From NCBI RefSeq assembly GCF_030052815.1, contig NC_079503.1:48216735-48280734 (forward strand): a DNA stretch of 64,000 nucleotides, written 5' to 3'. Under the pieces are notes generated by a model that was not told the origin of the DNA, made no database searches, and saw only the letters and a program-made list of their open reading frames with translations. A program made the translations under genes and the position numbers. The stretch is from Hevea brasiliensis (taxonomy: Eukaryota > Streptophyta > Magnoliopsida > Malpighiales > Euphorbiaceae). Positions within the stretch are counted from its first letter, which is position 1. Each line of letters starts with the position of its first letter. Of the stretch, positions 37,332 through 48,068 are shown one piece after another.

Positions 37332-37457
37332 TCTACCAACCTAAATAGACAGGAGAGTATATCTGCATAAAAGTCACCTCAATCCCTAGTAGATGCAATG
37401 CATGTTTACACACATATGTTATAACTTGCTATTTAGGTCTAAGAACACCTAAACCTT

Positions 37458-37469
37458 GCTCTGATACCA
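37458..37469 (-). other. Primer binding site of gypsy J
   Basis: TGGTATCAGAGC on the minus strand, separated by a 5-nt spacer from the J LTR terminus at 37475. Same tRNA-iMet type as A, M and N. Confidence 0.9.
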
Positions 37470-38043
37470 CTAAGTGTAACACCCTGTTACCCGGCCACTA
37501 TGAGACCGAGAGGAGATGTTACATTCAGTGCACGGAGCACTTGTCTCTTTAACATTATTTATTTTACTTATTTTCTTACTAATTTATTTACATCATAATT
37601 CAACTCTTTTTCGTTAAATGGAGAAACTGCAAAAGTTTTCCCTAAATTTCAACAATTCATCTGTTAAAATAATGTTCATAACCTGATAAATTCTCAGTTT
37701 CTATATCATTTCCATCGCATACAATCATCAAATTTCATCAATATCCATTCTGAACCTAAGTTGCATACACACAAGAAATATCTTTAATTTACAATTTTAT
37801 TAATCATCTTACAAGGCTAAGTTAAACTTACATCCTTATGGTTACATTCTCCAAAATAAAGATTAGTTATAGCATAAGGTACACACATATGAGTAAAAAT
37901 GTACAATGAGGACGATGAAGATGCATCTACCTAAAAGTATAAGATACGGTGACTCTAGACTTTTCTACAAATCTAATCTATCTCTTGTTAGCCCTTATCT
38001 ACACTTTATTTACTTTACCTATGTGAGGAAATAAATCTTCGCA

Positions 38044-38061
38044 CTAAGCTAAATAGCTTAG
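38044..38061 (-). other. Hairpin of LTR J
   Basis: CTAAGCTA-2 nt-TAGCTTAG, an 8-bp perfect stem whose inner pairs differ from A, I, L, P and B' yet remain complementary. TGCACCACT precedes it in sense; no clear second stem. Confidence 0.75.
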
Positions 38062-41000
38062 TGGTGCACTCTTAATTTAAAACAAAATAATTTTCTTTAT
38101 GCACATTAACATATAATATACTCGTAATATTCATGCAAGAGTATTTCAAAGTTTTAAAACAATTATATAACATCACAACATAAAAATAGGTTAATAAATC
38201 CATACTTGTTAATCATACCATTTAATGAGGTGAAATACACTTTATCATATCTTATTTAAAATTATTGTCTTTATGATCACAATTGAAAACTTTACTCCAG
38301 TACCCATAGTAACCTATGACTGACGGTATATGGACTGGATAGTGAGACTTGTGACACTGACTACTCGATGGATCTGGTCAGTTTAACATAGGCTTTCATT
38401 CTCAGTATTGACCATTCAGTGGCTCTAACTAGTATAACACTGGCTTTTTGTAACACCCCTATGTTCGGTAGTGCGTTCTACTGTTTCGGCGACCAGTGTC
38501 TATCCAGACAGCTAGGATGCCTAGAACTGCATTTAAATATTACTGCGGAGACATAAAATAATGAAATACAAGAAAGAAAAATACAAAAAAAACAAAGGAA
38601 AAATAATGGCAATGAAATGAAACTAAGTTAAATGAGCCAACACCGCAGTGATGGGTGACCGCACGGGGAAGTTACGGCGCAGGCAATAGCTGACCCCAAG
38701 ACTGCAGGGAACCCTCGGAATTTAGTTTTGAGACATAATTAAAGACTTATTGAAGTATAAATGTCATTAGAAATATTAAAGAAAAATTAATTAATTAGTA
38801 TAAAGAAAAACGAGAAATCGAGAAAACGACAAAACTTGGTGTTACCGAAAAATAGGGAATACAACCCGAATAGGGGCATTGTGGTCATTTGACACCTAAA
38901 GTTAGCTTTTGACTTAAATGTCAATGAAAAATAAATGGTATTACATTTGGGAAAATCAAATGAAAAATGGAATTAAAGATAAAATGTAAATTAAGAGAAA
39001 TTAAGGTTAAAATTGTAATTTTTGAAACCTTAGATTATAATATCATTAATCTAGGTTTAGTGGAGCAATAAGTGGATACATTAATACTTAAAATGAGAGC
39101 AGAATCTTCCACTCACTTCATCATCCTCACCAAGCTCTCCCATGGCCGAAAATGGTGTCCCAACTTTCCTCCATGGAAGCCACCCATGCAAGCTTGAGAT
39201 CACCTTCATTTCAAGCTAAATTCTTAAACTTTCTTCATTAATCTTTACCTACACACCTTGGGCAGCAATAAGGGAGAAAGAAAGATAAGTTTTGGTGGAG
39301 TTTTGAGGAAGTCCAAAAGAGGTAAGTGGTTATTTTCTATTCTTGTTTTATTAAAAGTGTAACTAAGGTTGTGGGTAGTTGAATTATGGAAGAATTTTTG
39401 AGGTTTGATGAATTGTTGGTGATGGAGCATTTTGGCAACCATGGAACTTCATAATGTATAGCTTGTCTTTGCATGTAAATGGTTGTTGAGATGTTAAATT
39501 AAGTATTTAAATGTATTGGAGTTGGTTTTCATGTATAAAGTTTGATTTGTAAGCTTGAAAAGTAAAAGTGGAAGTTGATGTGTATGTGCAATTTTTGGGC
39601 AGCCTCAAAATGGAAATTGGTAAGGTTCAAATTCATGAAATGTTATTGAAATATTGTACAAATGAATGGCAGCATATATGTGAAGGAGCAGAAGCGTGAA
39701 AAACACAAGTTTATACCATTAAATTCAAAAATTTTTCACCTAGGGTCACATGCATCATGCAAGATTTATTTTTATGTAACATCCTCCCGATAGCAATTCC
39801 GCACAGTCTACTGTTCCGGTGATCGGTGTCGGTCCGGACAGCTAGAACTTCTGGAAAAAATATTTAAACTAAAGTGAGGAACCAAAATTTACTCAAATAT
39901 TAATAAGAAAATTTTAGTAAAAATTTTAGAAATAAAATACAACCAAGTCAAATGAGCCGGTGCCCAAGCGAAGGGTAACCAGAGGGAAGTTGCGGTTCTC
40001 GCAACGAGGAGCCCTAGACCCGAGAAAAAATTCATAAAATAATTTTTGGGACTCCAGAGAAGGGTCATTGAGGTTCCTATGGCATTAGAATGCCAAGAAA
40101 ATATTTAGAAAAAATTTCCAATCGGTACAGACAATTTTGACCCGTTAAGCCAAACGGAGGGCATTTTGGTCATTTCGCCTTCAGAGGTGATTTTTGGCCG
40201 ACTTGTCCAGTTGATTAAATAATTATTATGACATAAAATATGAATAAACATCACTAAAAATTGAATTGAAAATGAGTAGAGAAAAGAAGAAAAGAAAATG
40301 AAGGAAAATGCTTAGTTATGACATAAGGTGATGTCATTTAAAAGCTCTCCACCAATCACCATGAGACAACCATTTAATAAACAAATAAAAATGAGATAAA
40401 TGAGTCAAAAAAAATGAAAAGTCCATCTTCTTCTCCAGCATTCTCCCGTCCAACCCTCACTTTCTCCATTTCCTCTCAAATTCTTTCATTTTCCTATCAT
40501 TAAAACACCATTTCAAGCTTCCAAATCATTACTTTCCTTCACAAAAATAGTTGGTAGCCTTGATAAACCTCCATAGCCAGCCATAAAACCCAAGGAAAGT
40601 GGGAAGAAAGGTGAAAAGAAAATCTGGTTGGCAGCCCTACAAAGAGGTTAGTGCACCTATCTACTTCAAACTTTTATTTTCCACGTTAGCAACTTAAATT
40701 GAGTAAGAAATTGTAACTTAAATGAACAAAAATTATGTGTATACATACTAGGGATTTTGGCAGCCCTATGGGAGGAGTGGGTTTGATAGTTTTGATGGAC
40801 TTAAAGAGGACTAGAGATCATATTTGAAGTACATAATTATGTGGATAATGACTTAACTAGTTAACTAGGGTAACTAGTGTGAAATGGAGATGGGAATTAG
40901 GGTTTTGAGAAGTGAAAATTTGAATTGACTTAGGAAATTGTTAGAAAACATTTTAATGGTCAATTTGTGACCATTTTAGGTAAGTTAACCATAAATTGGA

Positions 41001-41102
41001 CTGAAATGTAGCATGGAAAGTGAATGAGTATGCTACCTTGTGAGTGCAGCAGGGTGACTGAAATTTCAGTCCACTTGGACTGCCATAGCTTGGGCTTTGT
41101 TG

Positions 41103-41129
41103 GTCCAATTGGTGTTTCGCCAATTGGAC
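41103..41129 (+). other. CCAATTGG dyad of LTR B'
   Basis: GTCCAATTGG - TGTTTCG - CCAATTGGAC: a perfect 10-bp inverted repeat. The outermost pair is G-C where E2 has C-G. P has the same arms with spacer TGTTTGG in sense (62836-62862). Decayed or variant copies: A 3176-3202, I 34877-34903, L 54248-54274, C about 5739-5763. Confidence 0.85.
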
Positions 41130-41860
41130 ATGAAACTAGGCTTATAATGACACATTTTTTCTGAAGAAACCATGCCCAAAAGACCAAAGCAAGTGGACCA
41201 AAACTTGGCCCCAATCCGGACACCCTGCAACAGCCCCTGCAGAAATGACCAAATGAACAGTAACTGTTCATTTGGCCATAACTCACTGTAGATTTGGTCA
41301 ATTGACCTGAAATTTTTACAGGAATAAGTTAAGACATAGACAAACAACTTTCATGAAGAAACCTACCCCAAATTATGACCAGAACCTAACCCAAATGGCA
41401 GTCACAGTTACTGTTCAAACCTGCAACTCTGCAGATTTTCATTTGAGCAGTAATGTTTGGATGGCTATAACTCTCTCTAGAAAACTCGGATTTAGGCGAT
41501 TCTTGAACCGATGAAAACCTAAGGCATAGTAGAACATTTCATATGAAGAAAGTTAGACCAAATTATGAACTTAACTTGATCAAATTACTGACCAAAGTTG
41601 GACCAAAAATCTGCCTGACCAAAAATCTCAGCATGAGCGATTGCGTGAGCGATAAACTTATTTTGGCCATAACTTGAGCTACAAAACTCCAAATGGAGTG
41701 ATTCAAAAATAGAAATTCAACTAGACAAAATAAGGAACAACTTTCATGTTTATCATTTCCTCGAATTCCCACTGTAAAAATAACAAATGGAACAGTAAAA
41801 ATGAAGCATGAAAACCGAAAATTTTGCTCAATTAGCAATAAGCTTAAAAATGGCATTGGC

Positions 41861-42320
41861 AACCAATACCAACAAGTTTGAAATACAAAATGTGGTATGT
41901 TTGAGGTGTTAAGACCAATACACCTATTTTCTATCAAAAAGTCAACATTTTTGTTGACCAATGAGGTGAATAGTGACACCAAAACCAAAAATTGGCAATT
42001 TTGCCAAAATGACCTAAGCTTTGAGAAAGTGACCAAAACCAACAAGTTTTGAATACAAAATGTGGTATGTTGGGAGTATTAAAACCAATGTACCTATTGT
42101 TTATGCAAAAGTCAACATTTTAGTTGACTAATGAAATGAATAGTGACACCAAAACTTGAAATTCAAAATTTGAAATTAGAAATGCATCTAGGGGACTTTA
42201 AATTGCAATTGGCAATTAATACTAACAAATGTAAAACTCAAAATGTGGGATCTTGGTGTAATAAGAATTAATATATTCATTAAGTATAAAAAGGTCAACA
42301 TTTTGGTTGACTAGTAAGGT
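41861..42320 (+). repeat. Triplicated 170-180 bp segment in LTR B'
   Basis: Three diverged copies begin near 41861, 42031 and 42211 with an ACCAAxACCAACAAG-like motif and AAAATGTGG(T/G)AT. Each ends in a small inverted repeat, GTCAAC-spacer-GTTGAC (41941, 42111 and 42294). LTRs A and P show a single copy, so the segment multiplied in B' or its source lineage. Confidence 0.82.
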
Positions 42321-43000
42321 GAATAGTAATCAAAATGATTAGTAAATTAAGATGAAGACCTAGAACCAATTCTAAGCTTAAATGCTTAGAATTGTATGAC
42401 AAATATGGACTATGCATCCTAGTCAAAATTGTTAAAAAGAAATTTAGGCCATAAATTTGAAATCCATGAAATATTCATGGATTACTTGAAACATGAAAAA
42501 TAAGTCACCTAATTGATGTGAATAGATAGTTAGGGCATATATGCCCATCACAAATGGAATTCATAAAATATTAGAAACTCTACTTGAAATATAAAATTTG
42601 TAATTACATAAGTAGATTCTTGAATGTATAAATGAGAAAGGAAAAATGTTTTGAATACAATGGTACATGTGAACAATTGTTTAGAATTGCGATCAATATG
42701 AATAACATAATGAATGGATAAATAAACCATATTAATGTATGAATGAGACATTAGTTCTCATTATTGTAAAGAGGAGAAGTATTTTGAGTACAATGGTATA
42801 AAAGAATAATTGATGTGAATTGTGATCATATAAATGATCAAATGAATGTATGAATTATGATTGAAATTTATCATGAAAAAAATGAAGTCATAAAGCACAA
42901 TATATTAACATTTTAAAATATCAAATGCCCTAGTATACCTAACAAGATTGGTTTGGATAGTTTGGCATGCCAATAGGGTATTGTGTTAGCAGTACTGCGA

Positions 43001-43106
43001 AAGGCTTTATGCTTATATTCATGGCTTTATGCCCGTATTCATGGCTTTTATGCCAGTATTCATGGCTTTTATGCCCGATTATGTGATATCATGGCTTTTT
43101 AGCCAT
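43001..43106 (+). repeat. Array of short ATGGCTTTTATGCC palindromes in LTR B'
   Basis: Five units about 20 bp apart, each an imperfect inverted repeat of the GGCTTTATGCC or GGCTTTTATGCC type. The last, ATGGCTTTTTAGCCAT (43091-43106), is a clean 6-bp stem. Comparable arrays on the opposite strand lie in L (about 52926-53036) and I (about 33215-33305); A and P have two units each. Confidence 0.8.
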
Positions 43107-43579
43107 ACTGACTGCATATGTGGTAGACGTTCTGCGTCCCATGGTATGACGGCCCGAGGCACCGCGGTGTCCAGTGCCAATGACCCGTTATCCAGTCCAG
43201 TCGTCTAGTATAGGTTACTTGGGCAGTCAATTAAAGTATTATTCAATTCAGGCAGCTAAGTTAAGTTAAGTATAATGAAAATCCAGTACAATTAAATTAA
43301 GTATTGAATGAATAAGCTAATGAGATTAGCATAAGATAGATAACAAAAATATAAATTGCAGAACCGTACAGACTTGAAATACAATACAGATAGAATAAAT
43401 TATATACCTGCTAGTATTACTGAAAAGTTATAAACTAAGCACTTCCAAAGAGGAACAAACTAGTATATAAGATCGTTGATACTAGAAATACCATACCAAA
43501 TTAAATTGATTTTTGAGTATCTGAATTATCATTTCTTTCTTTCTTTACTTGTATATATTATTTCTGGTTATATTATTGC

Positions 43580-43627
43580 ACCACTAAGCAGAAATGCTTA
43601 GCGCGATGGAATTGCTTCCTCGCGCAG
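43580..43627 (+). other. Double hairpin of LTR B'
   Basis: TATATTATTGCACCACT leads into CTAAGCA-4 nt-TGCTTAG (43584-43601), then GCGCGA-13 nt-TCGCGC (43601-43625), then AGGTA. Both stems are perfect. Confidence 0.83.
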
Positions 43628-46600
43628 GTACTGAAGGTAAAACCAGATGGTATCATTGAGATTTTTGGAGTCCATATCTGCAGAAGTGTCAGAAGAGTTC
43701 AAAATTGTCACCTCCTCAGCAATGCATGTAGATAGGGCTCATTTTATACATGTTATGTATATTGTTCATTCCTAGCACATTGTAAATTATTTGTATATCT
43801 TGTACAAAATAAACTCATGTAATTAACCTATGAATTATGGAAGCTATTCAAAGTAAGTATTTTAGTATGTGAATTGAATTTGAGTTATAATGAGATTATA
43901 CTTGTGAATATTGAGATATTGAAAATCTAATGAGATTTCTGAGAAATCAGGATACTGCATTGAGATACATTATGTTTGAAAATTTTTGAGACTATTAAGT
44001 TTGAGAAATTGAATATATATTGAAATTGTCTTTGGCAGGTTTAGAAGAACTGTTAGTCCAAATTACAGCCGACACTTTGTCGGATTATCGTTAAAATTTT
44101 TGAAATTTCCAACTTAGTTAGATTTTGATAAAAGTAAAAATAGCCTAAATCTTCAATAAAGTTTTTGAATAAATAAATCAAGGACTGTAATGAAATCAGA
44201 TAAAATAGAGTGCTCCGGCGCACTGAGTGGCATAACTTGCTCGGCTACACTGTAGTCGGGTAAGGGGTGTCACATTTTATCTATTTGATTTCAATGATAA
44301 ATAATATATTAAAACACTTTTAATATGTTTTTGGATCTGTATTTGCTATTTAAGATTTTAAAATTAATCAGATTAATTTTAGAACCCTAGATTAAATCAA
44401 GAATAAATACACTAACTTTTTGATGCACTGCAGTGTATTTGTGCCTTTCAGATGCTTCTTCAGGACACCAGATGTTGTCCCTCTAGCTTGTCCACACCAT
44501 GAACACCTATGGCAGCCCTTGAACAGTTTCTAAAGCTTTTTCTATTAATTAGAAAATCAAGTTCTGCCTTTTAAGAGTAAAGATGTAAACAGGACACTAG
44601 AAACTATTTCTAGTATTTTTAATTCAAGAGATTGTTTGCTAATCTCTTGGAATAGATGAGAGATGAAGAAGAAGAGAAGGGAGAGCCTCAAGGTGGCAGC
44701 ACAAATGAGAGCAGCAGCTGGTTGTATGTTTTCTCTTCATAACAACACTTATATAGCTAGGTTAACACATTAAACCCTTGCCACATGTTACCCTTTGATT
44801 AGTTCTAGGTTTAATTGACCCAGTCACATTGTGCCAAGTGTCAAACCTATATTTAATCTTAATTTTAATCATCTTACATGATTAAAAGACATTTGGCAAG
44901 CTTATGTGTAATGCCAAGTGTCACCATCTCATGGTGCTACATGTCACCCTGTGAAATGATCAAAATGCCCCTATGTCTTAATTTTGAGTTCTCAACCCAA
45001 AATAATTATTTCTCTTCTTCTAATCAATTTATATCAAATATAAATTAATTAATTAATCCTTCCTAATTAATTTCTCATTAATTAAATTCATATTTAAACA
45101 CTTCAAATATAAATTTAACTTATCCTGTACATCCAATAATCTAGATTTGGTTTCAAGCCATGCTAGGGACTTTGCAATCTAATTGCAAACCAAACTTATT
45201 TAATTAATCAATTAAAATCTTTAATTAATTAATTAAATCATATTTAATTAGGTGATAACTTGTGTATGTGTGTGACTTACTAGGCTCATCACTAATTGGC
45301 AATGAGATATGATATCAACTCTTAATATCATCAGAACTCTTTCTTACCATAAATGATTTCTCTAAATCATTTTATGCACCTCATAGACCATGGTTAACAC
45401 CTAGCATAGCATGCCATGGTCACCCAATTAGTAATAAGGTTTACCTTAAATGAACCTATAATCATATATTACTATGCACTAGAATCTCTCTGTTACAAAA
45501 TCCCAGCTCAAGCTGGAGTCATGGTGTATGTCAAACTCCATTTGCTATGTATATTATGTTCTCTTTTAATTCAAATTCTTGATTAAAAGATTTTCTCATT
45601 AGAAACTCTTTTCTGAATAAATCTATCTGTCCTGGCCAAGAACTTGAAACATCAAGAATAATTAAATGAACATATGATTTTATCTCTATTTACTTAGAGG
45701 AATAGATTCCATCTTGATCAACACCTACCTCCATATATAACTAGTAGGAGCCAACACATGCCCATATACCCATACACAGTACAAGTATGAAAGCAGTATC
45801 AAACTCAAACCACCTATATACAAGATAACTGTGCTATCTCAGGTCTAAAGATTATATGCACTTTTATGATTTATGACAATGCATTGACAAGAGTAAACTC
45901 TATGTGCTTGTCATAAGTGTCACTAGTTCAACCTACTTATCATGTATAAGTGCCTAACATGTTTGTTATATGGCATGAGACTCACCATTCCATCTTATTT
46001 ATATCTCATATAAATAACTTGCGAACAAACATGAATACAATCTTTCTAGATAAGTCAAGTTCTTATTATGAAGTATCCTCGATTGTGAACCTATTTATGA
46101 TACTTTATGCTAGAAATACTGTCACTCATATTCTTAACAACTTAAGAATAGAATTTCGAAAAAAATATCAATGGACCTTTTCTATTACACATAAATATAT
46201 TATATAAACGGAAAAGTGGAAATGCCTTTTATTAATAAAAGATGTACAAGATACATACTAAATGATATGCTCTAGGGCATACTACTAACAATATGTGTGT
46301 GGAATAGTAGTGATAGGTATGTAATTTGATGATGGAAGTTTGTGTGATAATTAGAAGTATTTATGTGTATATATTTTTGGGATTGAACTTGTGAATTGTG
46401 ACTACATTTGGTGTATTTTTGTAGTGGTTATATTCTGTCCAAGTTGACCTATAATGTAGAGAATTGAATGGTTTTGGTTAGTGTCAAATGCAGAATGGTA
46501 TGGAGAAGTGAGGAGGTAGTTGGTGAATGTGTGTTGGTTTGGTGTTTGGAAAGCATGTAGAAGGCAGTGTGCAAATGGACCTATAACCCTAAGTGTGTGA

Positions 46601-48020
46601 CTCCAATTAGTATAAAGCCAATTGGAGGTGAAACTAGGCACAAAATGTGCCAACTTTCATGAAGAAAGCCTACCTAAATTCTGTCCAAAAAGTAACTTGA
46701 AAAATGACTAAATCCGGATTAGTGACTTGAAAGCTTGAAAATTGACCATTTGGGCAACAATTAGTGTTTTGACCATAACTTACTCAAAACAGGTCCAAAT
46801 GACCTGAAATTTTTACCATGAATAGTTTAGACATAGATATACAATTCTTATGTAGACACCAAAGCCAAAAATATCCAGAACCAAGCTAAATAGCATGCAC
46901 GAGTTAAGGTACCAAAACTGGCCGAACCAAAAGTGACCTAAAATTGACCTAAGCCTACCATTTTAGTGCATCCTGTCCAGCATTAGTAAATTGACCATAT
47001 CTTGGTCTACACAACTTAGAATGACCTGAAATTTTGCCCTGCATGCAATAAGACATAGACTTACATGTTTATAGTTTGGACTGAAACCCAAAAACTGAGG
47101 GAACTAGGTCGTCCGGCTAGGTCAAAATAGTACAACGAAATCCAGTAAATTGTAATAAAATGCAATACACTTGGAAATGAAATTAGTAACATATACCAAC
47201 ACTAAAGGGCTATAAAATGTGACATATTGGTAACATTAGAATTGACTTACTTAGAGTGCATCAAGGGTCAACATTATAAGTTGACTAATGAAATGAATTG
47301 AAGGGAATAGTACCAAGAAAATTTTAATATTGGATTTTATTGTTAGAAACAAATTCACTGAGTATTGAAACACTTTAAATTGTGTGTTTCAGTTGAAAAG
47401 GATATTGAGAAGCATAATGAACACTAAGTTAGGGCCAAGAGACATATATCAGAGGTTTGTGCACAATACTTTTTATATTCACTGCTTTTACTAGAAAATT
47501 TATTTGGAGAAATGAGTTATGAATAATTTTTTATTGTTTTGGCTTTGGGAATCTTAATTGGAAATTAATGTGTTGCCTACTTTGCAAATGGAAATTTTGA
47601 GATAAAATATGATTTGTGATTTGTATGAAATATTTAAATATTGTGATTTGGAATTGTTTTGATTTACACTTGGCATGACAATATTACTATGTTCCTCCTC
47701 CATTTATGGGGTGAGTGTGATTATATTCCTCCCTCTTTGACTTGCCAGTCTAAGGTGAGTGTGGATGAGTACTCATTATCTAGCTAGCTACCTCCCTCAT
47801 TGATTTCGATTAGTAGGGTGAGTGTGCCTTGTCGTGATGTACACACGGCATGTTTGGAAAATTTTATGTCATAACCTAAATTGTGTTATTGATTGGTAAC
47901 ACTGTGTTGTTTAATTGTTTGATCAAATTTGTGTTATATGAGCTTTGAAAATTTGTGAATTGTTTGAATTATAAATTGTCAATAAAAGTTTTATATACAA
48001 CATTTTAAATTGTTATTGTG

Positions 48021-48068
48021 CACCACTGAGTAAATTTTACTCAGCGATAGCTTTTTCATTACTGTCGC
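48021..48068 (+). other. Double hairpin of LTR E3
   Basis: CACCACT, then a perfect 9-bp stem CTGAGTAAA-T-TTTACTCAG (48026-48044), then GCGATAGC paired with ACTGTCGC (48044-48068; terminal pair lost, one G-U). Confidence 0.82.

Larger units (their letters stand above)
39775..44274 (+). mobile_element. Solo gypsy LTR B' (group 1), TSD TTTTA
   Basis: A 4.5 kb LTR, TGTAACATCCTCCC to GGGGTGTCACA, with perfect TTTTA duplications (39770-39774 and 44275-44279) in copia LTR H. It is the plus-strand homologue of A and P but about 1.5 kb longer than A, partly from a triplicated segment at about 41861-42320. It contains the perfect dyad GTCCAATTGG / CCAATTGGAC at 41103-41129, palindrome GGTCAATTGACC at 41296-41307, palindrome TTGGCATGCCAA at 42962-42973, a GGCTTTTATGCC-type array at 43001-43106, and the double hairpin at 43580-43625. 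The minus-strand frames at 40960-41347 and 41563-42045 mirror antisense frames in A and P. Confidence 0.93.
39681..46290 (-). mobile_element. Solo copia LTR H, TSD ATATG, split by B'
   Basis: Copia LTR of the D/G family in minus orientation: TGAAGGAGCAG at 39681 to CTACTAACA at 46290, with perfect ATATG duplications (39676-39680 and 46291-46295) in E3. Net about 2.1 kb, interrupted after 94 bp by B'. Compared with D and G it keeps both canonical TG...CA termini. The 85-codon frame at 45950-46207 lies inside and has no recognised product. Confidence 0.93.
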
